Notes under the pieces: generated by a model
Seen by the model: only the letters and a program-made list of their open reading frames with translations
What the model was told of the DNA's origin: nothing
Database searches by the model: none
DNA from: Clostridia bacterium UC5.1-1C12
Lineage (GTDB): Bacteria > Bacillota_I > Bacilli_A > Erysipelotrichales > Erysipelotrichaceae
DNA length: 64,000 nucleotides
NCBI GenBank assembly: GCA_001305055.1
Contig: BBZX01000004.1
Span: 62,001 to 126,000 of the forward strand
Direction of reading: 5' to 3'
Made by a program: the position numbers and the translations under genes
Shown: in pieces, positions 36,784 through 47,721 of the stretch
How positions within the stretch are numbered: position 1 is the first letter of the stretch
Layout of the letters: each line of letters starts with the position of its first letter

Positions 36784-38219
36784 CTACTTATCCTCCTTTT
36801 TACGTTTATGACGGCGCATTCCCGGGATACCCGGCCGCGTCATTTCCCGTGCATTCAGCACCTCATCAAGCTTTTCCTTAGAAATCAGCCCGGCTTCAAG
36901 AATCAGCTCCTTCAGCTTTTTATTCTCGGCTAGTGCCTGCTTCGCATACTTCGAGGCATTGGCATATCCGATATGCGGTGCCAGCGCTGTCGCGGTACCC
37001 AATGATATATCCACAAGATCGGCACACCGCTCTTTATTCGCAGCAATACCCATGATGCAGTTGCAGCGCAGTGTTGCACACGCGTGGCTTAATGCCTCAA
37101 TTGACTGAAACAAATTAAAGAACAGAACCGGTTCAAACACATTCAATTCCATCTGTCCGGCTTCCGCCGCTTTCAGAATCGTGACGTCATTGCCGAATAC
37201 TTGGAAGCAGACCTGATTTACAACCTCAGGAATGACCGGATTAATTTTACCCGGCATAATTGAGCTGCCCGGCTGACGGGCAGGCAATATAATCTCATAA
37301 AAACCGGTTTTAGGACCAGATGCCATTAAACGCAGATCATTGCACATTTTTGATAAATTGACACCTAATGTCTTTAAAGAACTATGGGCCCAGACAAATG
37401 GATCGACATTGCGTGTGCCGTCAATCAAATCTCTGGCACTGGTCAGATCGATATCTGTAATCTCACTTAAGATTGGAATTAAAGTACGGCGGTAATTCTC
37501 ATCGGCATTCAAACCAGTCCCAACCGCGGTAGCGCCCATATTAACTGATTTTAAGTTTTGAAAGGCAATTTTGATCCGTCGGATATCTCTTACTAAAGAA
37601 GTCGCGTAGGCATGAAATTCCTGACCTAATGTAATCGGTACGGCATCCTGAAGATGGGTTCTGCCCAATTTGATGACATCATTAAATTCCAGACTTTTAT
37701 CAAGCAATGCTTCCTGAAGCAGCTGCAGCTCATTCAGCAGCTCATCAACTAAAAACAGACAGGTAATCTTACCCGCGGTCGGAAACACGTCATTGGTAGA
37801 CTGTCCGAAATTGATGTGATCGTTAGGATGTATGTAATCATATTTGCCTAATTCACGGCCTGCCAGCTGAGCCGCCCGGTTAGCGATAACCTCATTGGTA
37901 TTCATATTTACTGAAGTACCGGCACCGCCTGAATCACATCGGTAACAAAATATTCATTCAGCTTGCCGGCGATCACATCATCGCAAGCCTGTAAAATATA
38001 ATCAAGCCGTTCTTTATCAAGATGGCTGGTTCGATAATTAGCCAAGGCGCAGGCTTTTTTAACCATTCCTAATGAACGGACCATCATCGGATGTGTCCGC
38101 AAACCGGTAATAGGGAAATTTTCCTTTGAACGCTGAGTCTGAATGCCATATAATGCAGCCTTAGGAACCAGCTTTTCACCTAATGAATCTCTCTCCAACC
38201 GGTAATCTTTTTCTTCCAT
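36784..38219 (-). CDS. aspA: Aspartate ammonia-lyase, frameshifted
   Basis: About 478 residues once a G is restored (plus-strand CC at 37928-37929), giving DVIQGGAGTSVNMNTNEV. The fumarase/aspartase superfamily signature GSSIMPGKINPV is near residue 320. The N-terminal LGEKLVPKAALYGIQTQRS, the HPNDHINFGQSTND loop and the C-terminal GIPGM tail favour aspartase over class II fumarase. It splits aspartate into fumarate and ammonia. The next two genes encode fumarase, so the operon probably uses aspartate as a source of fumarate and malate and of ammonia. An AGGAGG ribosome binding site precedes the ATG. A hairpin separates it from murA upstream. Confidence 0.92.
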
Positions 38220-38251
38220 GTTTAAACCTCCTAATGGAAATATTAAAGAAA

Positions 38252-38282
38252 ATGCATTGATTCACTTAATGAAACAATGCAT
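38252..38282 (-). terminator. Intrinsic terminator between murA and aspA
   Basis: ATGCATTG and CAATGCAT form an 8-bp stem with an inner TTCA/TGAA, followed on the minus strand by TTTTCTTT. Confidence 0.7.
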
Positions 38283-38287
38283 ATATC

Positions 38288-39556
38288 TTAAATCGTTTCT
38301 CGCCAGATTTTAGCACCCAGTGCTTCTAATTTACCGTCAAGGTTTTCATAGCCACGGTCAATATGATATACAGCATGTATTTCAGTAACACCATCAGCAA
38401 TCAGCCCGGCAATCACCAAACAAGCACCGCAGCGCAGATCAGTAGCCTCTACCACACTGCCGGATAACCGGCTTGGCCCATTGATAAAAGAAGAAGGAAT
38501 CCGCACATCAATATCGGCACCCATTTTATTCAGCTCCTGACAATGCTTAAAGCGTTCTGTATAAATCGTTTCAGTAATTACCGACTGGCCGTGCGCCTGC
38601 GTCAGCAAGGCTGTCAGCGGCTGTTGGATATCAGTCGCAAAGCCGGGATACGGCAAAGTTTTAATATCCGTACACTTTAAAGGCTGATCACCGCGGCGAA
38701 TCGTCACCTTATCCACATCAACTTTAATATCGATACCAATTTCCTGCAGCTTAGAAAGCAGACTTTCAAGATGGGCCGGTATAATATTTTCAACCGTCAT
38801 CTCATCAGCCGCTGCCGCCGCCAGCACAATATATGTGGCAGCCTCAATGCGGTCCGGAATAATCTCATGGAAACATCCGTCAAGATGATCCACACCATCA
38901 ATCGTAATGACATTCGTGCCAACGCCGCGAATCATTGCGCCCATTTTATTAAGCAGGGTTGCGACATCGATAATTTCCGGTTCCTTGGCGGCATTCTCAA
39001 TAATTGTACGGCCCTCAGCATAAACCGCAGCCATCATGATATTAATCGTGGCACCCACTGAGGAAATATCGAGGAATATCTTATTGCCGATCAGCTTATC
39101 AGCCGTAATCTCATAAGCACCGTGTTCATACTTCACCGTTGCGCCCAGCGCTTCAAAGCCTTTAAGATGTAAATCGATCGGCCGCGGCCCCAGATAGCAG
39201 CCGCCCGGCATTTTCATTACAACCTTGCCATACTTACCCAGTAAAGCGCCCATGAAATAATAAGATGCCCTTAGCTTTTGAACCGCATCCTGAAGCATTG
39301 GCTTATTTTCCATATGCGTAGGATCAATAACGATATGATCCTTACTTTCCTTAATACAAACATCAACACCCAAATCGCGAAGTAAAACGGAGAGTGACTC
39401 AACATCCGAGATATTCGGAACACCGCAGATCGTTACCGGCCCATTTGCCAGAATCGCTGCCGGGATCAATGCTACCGTAGCATTCTTAGAGCCGCTGATT
39501 TTAACGCTGCCTCTTAATCGATGCCCACCTTCGATTTTAATTACTTCTTCACTCAT
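38288..39556 (-). CDS. murA: UDP-N-acetylglucosamine 1-carboxyvinyltransferase
   Basis: The 422-residue enzyme makes the first committed step of peptidoglycan synthesis, adding enolpyruvate to UDP-GlcNAc. It starts [20 protein letters not shown], with the family [13 protein letters not shown] motif. The loop [18 protein letters not shown] carries the catalytic Cys, so it should be fosfomycin-sensitive. The frame is complete. GGAGGG before the ATG at 39556 favours this start over the longer one at 39610. A likely promoter (TTGAAG / TACAAT, spacing 15) lies just upstream, near 39625-39650. It is a single gene, separated from aspA by a terminator. Confidence 0.95.
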   Translation of the reverse strand: MSEEVIKIEGGHRLRGSVKISGSKNATVALIPAAILANGPVTICGVPNISDVESLSVLLRDLGVDVCIKESKDHIVIDPTHMENKPMLQDAVQKLRASYYFMGALLGKYGKVVMKMPGGCYLGPRPIDLHLKGFEALGATVKYEHGAYEITADKLIGNKIFLDISSVGATINIMMAAVYAEGRTIIENAAKEPEIIDVATLLNKMGAMIRGVGTNVITIDGVDHLDGCFHEIIPDRIEAATYIVLAAAAADEMTVENIIPAHLESLLSKLQEIGIDIKVDVDKVTIRRGDQPLKCTDIKTLPYPGFATDIQQPLTALLTQAHGQSVITETIYTERFKHCQELNKMGADIDVRIPSSFINGPSRLSGSVVEATDLRCGACLVIAGLIADGVTEIHAVYHIDRGYENLDGKLEALGAKIWRETI

Positions 39557-39765
39557 AAAAAACCCTCCATCTGCTTCTATCTTATTCATCAGCATGCCAT
39601 CGTGACACATCCTGTTTTTTCACTCCTATTGTATCATAAAAGCGATTGCTTCAACATCTAAAAAATTTAACTTATCCTTAAGCGGTCCGTTCAATATTAT
39701 ACACGATCAAGCAAGTGCCGTCTTTCAGAAGTATCTGCAATATTTTCCAATTAAACGATCAGCCT

Positions 39766-42031
39766 TTAATTATGAATACTGATGCGATTTTTACCGCTGC
39801 GCTTGCTTTCATAAAGCGCCTGATCGGCACTTTCATATAAATCAGCAAAATTATGATGCTGCTGATCAATAAATGCAATGCCGATGCTGACCGATATCCG
39901 CAGTTCGACATGTTCTGGCAGCTTAATATTTTGAATATCTGTCAAGATCCGCTCTGCGATATCCATTATATCCTGCCGTTTGTCACCCTTTAAATAAGCA
40001 ATAAATTCATCACCGCCAAAGCGGGCGATCGATATTTCACACAAACCGTTATGATGGCGGATATCACGCAGATGATAAGCAACCTGCATCAGCAGTTCAT
40101 CACCTGCACTATGTCCCAATGTATCATTCACCAGTTTGAATTCGTCAAGATCCATCATGAAGAATGCCGCCGCTTGATTCAGCGATAAGCTGTTTAAATC
40201 ATCATTTACCAGTTGTTCAAAGGCCGTTCGGTTATACAAGCCGGTCAGCGGATCTCTTTCAGACTTAAATTTCAGTTCCATACGTCTTCGCTTTTCCTCG
40301 TTAATATTCATTGTATAACATAATAACATCGGCGTCTGATTATCCAATGTGTAAAAACTAAATACACTCTCTACCCAGATAAAATCTTTTACCTCATGAC
40401 GACGGTTGATGCGATATTCAATGCGCTGTTCCTTGCCTTCCGCAAATTCACGCTTCAAATTCGTAAAATTCATTGCTTCGGCAACCATTTCCGCATCCTC
40501 CTCATGGACAACTTTCAGCATTGCCAAGCAAATCTCATCGTAATTTGCTTCAACCGCATCCTGAATCACCCCATCCCGCGTGTAGCTGCAGATGATCTTG
40601 CTCTCAAGATTCAGTGTCCAAACGCTGATGGCTTCATGGAACAGCGCTTCTTTCATACTGATTTCCTGTTCCAGCTGACGGCGTTTGCGCACATCATCGC
40701 TGATATCTTCCACTATGCCCAGAATATTTTTACCGTCAGCTTCTGAGGGCAGCTTTGCAAGCGTAAAACGGAACCAGTGCGGCACATCAAACTTGATCCC
40801 GGAGCTGATTTCAAAGACGGCTTTCTCAGAACCATCAGCCATCTGGCTCAATGCCTCCATCAGTTTCTCTTTTTCCGTCTCATTCAGGCAATGATTTTCA
40901 AACACCAGCTGGCTGAAAGGACACAGGCTGTCATAATCACACAGGGCTTTGATGTTTCTTTCCTTTAAAAAATAGGCAGCGTCCTTTTGTATATCATATT
41001 CAAACATCGTTGCAGAGGAGTGCTGAAGCGCCAGCTCAAACATCCGATTGCTGCGTTCCACCAATCGTTTAGCTTTTTATCGTTCCCTGATAAGAGCGGT
41101 TTGCCAAATAATAATAAGCGGCAAAGAAGCAGATAAAGGTCAATACCAGCTTAATGGTCAGATAATAAGCAGACTTTGAAAGTTTCTCATTTTGAACCAA
41201 TAAATTATCACTGGATACTAGGGTAAACAAATACCAATCATTAATATGCAAAGGACAGATATACATATGACGGCGCTGACTGCCAATAGTCAGATAAAAG
41301 CTGCCTGCCTTGTTATTCTTCATCATATCCTGCAATTCATCGACCGTTATGCCGGGATCATCCATTGATTTCAGATAATCATAATAATTACGGCCATCAT
41401 ACAGCGAATCCTGATGCTCACTCTGCTGAATCATCGTCCCATCGGCAGCGATGACATAATAATACGCGTTGCTTTGAAAAGCAGCATTCAAACTCGCGTC
41501 AACGATCTTTTCAATCGGCATTGTCGCGATAAATTCACCTGCCAGCTCGCCATTATTAAAAGCCGGAACATAGTAGCTGACAACTTTTTGATTCATCGAT
41601 CCCAGCTGATAAACATCACTGATGCCTTCCTGCCCATAAAGCGTTGAATCATAAAACCGCAAATCTGCCAGTGAGCTTTCTGTACCGCTGACAGCCAGCA
41701 GCTGATTCTCCTTATCAATAAGTAAAAATTGATTGAAATGATCATTATCCATCAGCTTTTGCATTACTTCATAGCGAGCAGCAGCATCTGTTTCCTGAAT
41801 CAGATAGTCCGCAGTAAAGCGAAGATTAACCAATCTGTCATTGATTTGACGGATTATGGAGTCACTTCCCTGATTGGCGCTTTCCATAAGATAGCTTTGT
41901 GTGATAGCTTCAACCTGATAATCAGTACGGCGATTAAAGTCATAGAGGAAAATCACAGTGAGGATTGATAATAAACCGATTCCAATCACTATAATCTTAC
42001 GGCTATGCAGCAGCAACTTATCATTCTCCAT
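39766..42031 (-). CDS. Membrane-anchored Cache-PAS-GGDEF diguanylate cyclase, frameshifted
   Basis: About 755 residues. Helix 1 (IIVIGIGLLSILTVIFLYDF) and helix 2 (IKLVLTFICFFAAYYYLA) flank an extracellular Cache-like sensor of about 240 residues. Two PAS-like domains follow (about 320-570). The C-terminal GGDEF domain keeps FFMMDLDEFKLVNDTLGH and ARFGGDEFIAYL and should make cyclic di-GMP in response to an outside signal. Sensor and catalytic parts are in different frames. Removing one A from the run near 41074-41078 joins YQGTIKAKRLVERSNRMFEL. I saw no RxxD inhibition site directly before GGDEF. It is the second GGDEF gene in the window, so cyclic di-GMP signalling is in use. Confidence 0.88.
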
Positions 42032-42293
42032 AACGCTCCCCCCAATTTTGGAACATTAAACCATTTCGATTCATCCAAATGAACCTCTTTCTATCATAAT
42101 ATCACATTGTCTGGATTTTTGTTTAATTATAAGAAATTTCAATACTTTTCCTTATATATTAAAGATAATTTATAAATAACAGAAACCAATGAAAGACTTC
42201 CCCTGATTTTGTAATTATTTATTCTCAATATCTTTTTATAAAAGATCAATTATGGTAAAATAGTTAAGGTTATGGCAAGAAAAGAGGGATAGT

Positions 42294-43779
42294 ATGAAAA
42301 AAATTGGTTTTGATAATGATCTGTATCTGAAATTACAATCCAAGCATATTCAGGAACGTATTTCGCAGTTTGATAATAAGCTGTATTTAGAGTTTGGCGG
42401 CAAGCTTTTTGATGATCATCATGCATCCCGTGTATTGCCTGGTTTTCAGCCGGACAGCAAGTTAAAAATGCTGCTGACGCTGAAGGATCAGGTAGAGGTG
42501 CTGATTGTAATCAGTGCCGGTGATATTGAAAAGAATAAAGTCAGAAGTGATCTTGGCATTACTTATGATGTAGAGGTATTAAGACTGATTGACGCATTCC
42601 GCGGCGTAGGCCTTTTATGTCGGCAGCGTTATTATTACACAATATACCAATCAGCCATCGGCTGATGCATTTAAGAAACATCTGGAACAATTAGGCATTA
42701 ATGTCGCACTGCATTATCCGATTGCCGGTTATCCAAACAGTGTTTCAGTCATTGTTTCTGATGAAGGATACGGCAAGAATGATTATGTAGAAACAACGAA
42801 GCCTTTAGTCGTTGTGACAGCGCCGGGACCCGGCAGCGGCAAGATGGCTACCTGTCTTTCACAGCTTTATCATGAACATAAGCATAATGTGAAAGCCGGA
42901 TATGCGAAATTTGAAACATTTCCGATTTGGAATCTGCCTTTAAAACATCCGGTAAATCTGGCATATGAAGCGGCTACCGCTGATTTGAATGATATTAATA
43001 TGATTGACCCCTTCCATTTGGAAGCTTATGGCGAAACAACGGTTAACTACAACCGTGATGTAGAGATTTTCCCAGTATTAAATGCTATTTTTGAAAGAAT
43101 TGTCGGGGTTTCACCTTATAAGTCGCCTACGGATATGGGTGTCAACATGGTTGGCAAGTGCATCGTCGATAATGATGTCTGCATCAAAGCCAGTCAGGAT
43201 GAAATTATCCGCCGTTATTATCAGGCGCTGGTGGATCAGAAAAAAGGCTACGCTGATGAAGCGACAATTAATAAAATTGAAATTGTTATGGGGCAGGCGA
43301 ATGTGGAAACTTCATCACGGCGCTGTGTCGAACCGGCACTGAATAAGGCTGAGCTGACTGATGCTCCGGCTATGGCAATTGAATTAAATGACGGACGGAT
43401 CGTGACGGGTAAGACAACTTCATTGTTAGGGTCTGCCAGTGCCGCTATTCTTAATGCATTAAAACATTTAGGTAATATTGATGACCAGATTCCTTTAATC
43501 TCACCGAGCATCATTGAACCAATTCAAAAGCTGAAAGTAGAAAATCTGGGCAATAATAACCCGCGTTTGCATGTGGATGAAATATTGATTGCCTTGGCAA
43601 TTTCGGCTACGACTAATCCATTGTCACATTTGGCAATGACGCAGCTTGAAAAACTAAAAGGCTGTGAAGCGCACTCCAGTGTAATCTTATCTGATGTAGA
43701 TATGAATGTTTTCAGAAAGCTGGGTATTAATTTGACCTGTGAGCCAAAGTATCATACAAAGAAGCTTTATCATAAATAA
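42294..43779 (+). CDS. DUF1846 (UPF0371) family protein, frameshifted
   Basis: About 495 residues, the full length of this widespread but poorly characterised Bacillota family. Strong family signatures are [20 protein letters not shown] (a P-loop-like GPGSGK), [20 protein letters not shown] and [14 protein letters not shown]. Removing one T from TTTT at 42613-42616 restores [12 protein letters not shown] and joins the halves. The protein is cytoplasmic. Nucleotide binding is suggested by the loop but the reaction is unknown. The start has AGAGGG upstream and an extended -10 (TATGGTAAAAT) at about 42252, nearly identical to the one before the gene at 20211. A strong terminator follows. Confidence 0.9.
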
Positions 43780-43812
43780 ATTATTGAAAGAGGCTGTAAC
43801 AGATAAGCTGCT

Positions 43813-43852
43813 AAAAAGCACACCCAAATCATAAAAAAGGGTGTGCTTTTTT
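43813..43852 (+). terminator. Strong intrinsic terminator of the DUF1846 gene
   Basis: AAAAAGCACACCC pairs perfectly with GGGTGTGCTTTTT, 13 bp, with a T run. Confidence 0.92.
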
Positions 43853-44085
43853 AGTGTTTATGTATGACAAATATTCAAATTAATTGAAAAAACTATTGAG
43901 TTATAGTTACTTTTGGATTTGATTTTTTAATATCAATAAGACATACCGGAAATGATTTACCTATTCCAATATTGAAGGTATTGAGGCGGATTCAGCTTTT
44001 ATTGTCACAGTCCATTTCATTTAATCAGGTAAATATTGCTATTTTCAGCTAGTTTTCACTTAACCAACAAAATTCACTCACTTGC

Positions 44086-44100
44086 TATACGTAATGTATA
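44086..44100 (+). promoter_or_regulatory. Dyad TATAC-N5-GTATA before the ABC exporter operon
   Basis: A perfect 5+5 inverted repeat about 30 bases before the start of the adaptor gene, inside the probable promoter. The rest of 43853-44127 is AT-rich and holds nothing else I can identify. Confidence 0.4.
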
Positions 44101-44127
44101 TGATATGAAAAGGAGAGTGTTTCTGAG

Positions 44128-45854
44128 ATGAATCTAAAAATTCATATACCTAAAAAGCTTCCTAATATCCATTTCACAAAAAAGAAGGCTGCCATTTTAT
44201 GCTGTGCAATACTGATTGGCGCATCAGGGTTCGTTTATGCCTTAAAGGTAAGCGGCAGCAGCAATGATGTAATCTATACACCTTATACTTTGGACATTGG
44301 CAGCATTACAACCAGCATCAGCGGCAGCGGCACTTAACAGCCGCTAAAACCTATACCTTAACCGCGAACGTGAAGGGTGAAGTACTCAGCGATGATTTTG
44401 AGATTGGTGATAGTGTCAACGAAGGACAAGTCCTTTATGAATTAGATAACAGTGATGCTGTTGAGGAATTAAACAATACAGGCCTTTCCCTGAAGCAGCA
44501 GCAGTTAAGTACCCAGCAGGCACAGACGGCGCTCACAAATTTAACTATTACCGCACCGCTTTCCGGGCTGATCAGCGAGGTTTATGTCAAGGTCGGAGAC
44601 AGTGTTAACAGCGGTACAAAAATTGCCGAGATTGTCAACAATGAGGATTGCACACTGCGGCTTCAGTTTAACGCTTCAGATATTGATTCATTAAAGATCG
44701 GCGATACGGCAGCGGTATACTTGCTGAGCAGCGGTGAAACGGTTAGCGGAACAGTCAGTAAGATCAACAGCGGTGCTTATTATAACAGTGCGAATGCATA
44801 TGTAAGCGATGTGGAAATCAGCTTCACAAATCCTGGCGGTATTACTGAGCTTGACAGTGCGGCGGCGATCGTCAATGGCATCGCCGGCAACAATGAGGGA
44901 AGCATCAGCTTTAATTCTTCGGCAACCCTGACGGCAAAAACATCCGGTGAGATCACTGCTTTAAATATTGATACACACGATTATGTCAATCAAGGGGATC
45001 TGTTGGTACAGCTTGAAAATGACAGCACTGTACTGCAGGGTGAATCAGCGGCACTTTCACTCTCCAATGCCGAACAAAGCTATAAAAATAAAGAAGAAAA
45101 GCTTGCTGAATATACTATTACTGCACCTTGTAACGGTACCGTTTTAAGCAAGAATATACAGGCTGGCGATACGATTAATGAAGCGGGAACGACAATGGCT
45201 GTCGTCGCTGATCTTTCCAGTATGAAATTCACCATGAGCATCGATGAATTAGATATTAAAAATGTTTCTGTAGGACAAAAGGTCACCGTTACAGCTGATG
45301 CCGTCAACAAGGTTTATACCGGTGAAATTACAGCCATCGTATTAAATGGTACAACCGCCAGCGGTGTGACGGTGTATCCGGTAACGGTTACCTTAGAAGA
45401 ATGTGATGAATTATTGCCGGGAATGAATGTAACGGCACAGATTATCACTCAGGAAGCCAATGATACATTGCGCGCGCCAATCAGCTGTGTTTCCCGTAAT
45501 GATATGCTGCTGATCGATGAAGCGAGCGCTAAGTCTTTAAATGCGGAAACTGCCGAATCCATTCAAAGTGCTGAAGCAGGTCAGATTATTAAATCCGATG
45601 ATTATAAGGGTTATTACTTTTTGAAAGTGGAATCCGGTCTGTCAAACAGCAGCTATACCGCAATTTTAGACGGTGCCGAAGAAGGGCTGACTGTTTATGC
45701 GGTATCGAATGCCAGCGGCAATACCAACAACAGTGAACCGAATATGATGAATATCGGCAAAGATTCTTCATCAGGCGGTGCCTTCTCCTTTGACGGAGGC
45801 GGCATGGGCGGTCCGCAAGGCGGCGGTATGGGCGCCCCGGGAGGAATGCAGTGA
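44128..45854 (+). CDS. HlyD/MacA-like adaptor subunit of an ABC exporter, frameshifted
   Basis: About 575 residues once one T is added at TT 44334-44335, giving SGSGTLTAAKTYTLTANVKG. A membrane anchor near residue 22 (KKAAILCCAILIGASGFVYA) is followed by a repeated biotinyl/lipoyl-like motif (GEVLSDDFEIGDSVNEGQVL and LTITAPLSGLISEVYVKVGD, then a second pair further on) and beta-barrel parts. The tail is rich in Gly and Met (GGGMGGPQGGGMGAPGGMQ). Such adaptors sit outside the membrane and guide substrate from a MacB-type transporter. The duplicated lipoyl-like unit makes it longer than a typical MacA. It overlaps the ATPase gene start (TGATG). Confidence 0.85.
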
Positions 45855-46528
45855 TGATTGAATTTAAAAATGTATACAAAATCTATCATATGGGTGACAG
45901 TGAAGTAAGAGCCATCGACGGCATTTCTTTCACTATCGGTAAGGGTGAATTTGTGGCCATTGTCGGTCAGTCCGGCTCGGGCAAATCGACGTGCATGAAT
46001 ATTATCGGCGCTCTAGACCTGCCCAGTGAGGGTGAATACTTACTTACCGGTTTAAACATCACCCGTTATGATGAAGATCAGCTGGCTCAGATCCGCAACC
46101 GTACATTAGGCTTTATTTTCCAGCAATACAATTTGATTCCAAAGCTTAATGTTTATGAAAATGTCGAATTGCCGCTGATTTATGCCAATGTGCCGGAAAA
46201 AGAACGTTATGAAAAGGTTATCCGCGCGTTAGAACGGGTAGGACTTGCCAACCGGATGAAGCATTATCAGCATGAATTATCCGGCGGTCAGCAGCAGCGG
46301 GTATCCATTGCCCGTGCCTTAGTCAACGATCCAAGTGTAATTTTAGCGGATGAGCCCACCGGTGCCCTTGATTCTAAAACCGGCATCGAGGTGCTGGACC
46401 TATTGAAAAAATTGAACGATGAAGGAAATACGATTGTTTTGATTACCCATGATAATTCAATTGCTCATCAGGCAAAACGAATGATTCAGATCCATGATGG
46501 CAGGGTAGTCAGCGATACGCTGAATTAG
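45854..46528 (+). CDS. ABC transporter ATP-binding protein, MacB/LolD type
   Basis: The 224-residue ATPase has Walker A GQSGSGKST, a Q-loop (FIFQQYNLIPKL), signature LSGGQQQRVSIARAL and Walker B VILADEPTGALDS with an ITHD switch. All motifs are intact. It belongs to the MacB/LolD/FtsE group, which drives mechanotransmission-type exporters. It powers the permease encoded eight bases downstream and works with the adaptor upstream. The ATG at 45854 overlaps the adaptor stop and shares its GGAGG. The order adaptor-ATPase-permease is typical of peptide or antimicrobial exporters in Bacillota. The substrate is unknown. Confidence 0.95.
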   Translation: MIEFKNVYKIYHMGDSEVRAIDGISFTIGKGEFVAIVGQSGSGKSTCMNIIGALDLPSEGEYLLTGLNITRYDEDQLAQIRNRTLGFIFQQYNLIPKLNVYENVELPLIYANVPEKERYEKVIRALERVGLANRMKHYQHELSGGQQQRVSIARALVNDPSVILADEPTGALDSKTGIEVLDLLKKLNDEGNTIVLITHDNSIAHQAKRMIQIHDGRVVSDTLN

Positions 46529-46536
46529 GTGTGCCT

Positions 46537-47709
46537 ATGCAAGTGAAACAAGCATTTAAAATGGCAGTGAAAAGCATTAAAGGGAATCGCTTCCGTTCCT
46601 TTCTGACCATGCTGGGAATCATTATCGGCGTTGCCTCAGTCATTATTCTGGTTGCCCTAATCAATGGCTTTTCAAGTGACATGAGTGAATCCTTTTCAGC
46701 CCTGGGTACCGAATTGATTACTGTCAATATTATCGGTCGTTCCGCAGATAATCAGGTTGCTGTTGATGAAATGATCGAGGTGCTTGATAGTTCAGAGAAT
46801 TTGGCTTATTGTTCACCGCAGGTCAATCTCTCAGTAACCGCAAAGGCGGATAATGAAAATGTCTCAACCACGGCTTTCGGCGTTAATGAAGATTACACAA
46901 GCATTAAGGGGTATCAGCTTGGGGAAGGCAGAATGCTGCAGTATGGAGATACCAAAAACCGGCTCAAGGTGGCAGTTATCGGTACTTATATCGCCGACAC
47001 ATTATTCAGCGGCAAAAGTCCGATCGGCAAATCGATCAAGCTTAACGCGGAAAGCTATGAAATTGTCGGTGTCCTTGAAGAAAAGGCTGACAGCAGTGAA
47101 GGCAGCGATGATGATATCGTCCTGATTCCCTACTCAGCTGCCTCCCGTCTGACACGCAATTCAACCATTTCTTCATATCTTTTTAATGCCTCAAGCAGCA
47201 CAAGCGTCGATGCTGGGATCAATGATATCCAAGCATTTCTGAATACGAAGTTTACCAGCTCTGATTATTACCGCATCAGCAGCGCCGCTGAATCACTGGA
47301 ACAAGTTAATTCATTAACCTCGACACTGACGCTTGTATTAGTCGGTGTAGCCTCCATTTCCCTTTTGGTCGGCGGTATCGGCATCATGAATATCATGCTT
47401 GTGTCGGTCAGCGAAAGAACTAAAGAAATCGGCATCCGTAAATCTTTAGGCGGCAGATATCGGGATATCCTGACTCAGTTTGTAATTGAAGCGGGACTGA
47501 CCAGCGCCATGGGCGGGGTAGCCGGAATCTTTCTTGGCATTATTTTAGCTTACATTGCATCCGGCCTTTTAGGCATGACAGTAAAAATATCAGTGTTATC
47601 CATTGCCGTCTCATTCAGCGTTTCAGTGGGTATCGGCATCCTCTTCGGATATTCACCAGCCCGCAAGGCTGCGCGTTTAAGTCCGATCGAAGCGCTGCGT
47701 TATAGTTAG
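46537..47709 (+). CDS. MacB/FtsX-type ABC transporter permease
   Basis: The 390-residue permease has one N-terminal helix (FLTMLGIIIGVASVIILVAL), a large extracellular domain of about 210 residues and three C-terminal helices, the FtsX/MacB plan. The conserved SVSERTKEIGIRKSLGGRYR near the third quarter and the C-terminal GYSPARKAARLSPIEALRY are seen. The start ATG at 46537 has AGGTG upstream; a GTG two codons before is possible. It forms a complete exporter with the two preceding genes. An S-layer-type protein gene follows by 12 bases, probably in the same operon. Confidence 0.93.
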   Translation: MQVKQAFKMAVKSIKGNRFRSFLTMLGIIIGVASVIILVALINGFSSDMSESFSALGTELITVNIIGRSADNQVAVDEMIEVLDSSENLAYCSPQVNLSVTAKADNENVSTTAFGVNEDYTSIKGYQLGEGRMLQYGDTKNRLKVAVIGTYIADTLFSGKSPIGKSIKLNAESYEIVGVLEEKADSSEGSDDDIVLIPYSAASRLTRNSTISSYLFNASSSTSVDAGINDIQAFLNTKFTSSDYYRISSAAESLEQVNSLTSTLTLVLVGVASISLLVGGIGIMNIMLVSVSERTKEIGIRKSLGGRYRDILTQFVIEAGLTSAMGGVAGIFLGIILAYIASGLLGMTVKISVLSIAVSFSVSVGIGILFGYSPARKAARLSPIEALRYS

Positions 47710-47721
47710 GAGAATAAGCAA

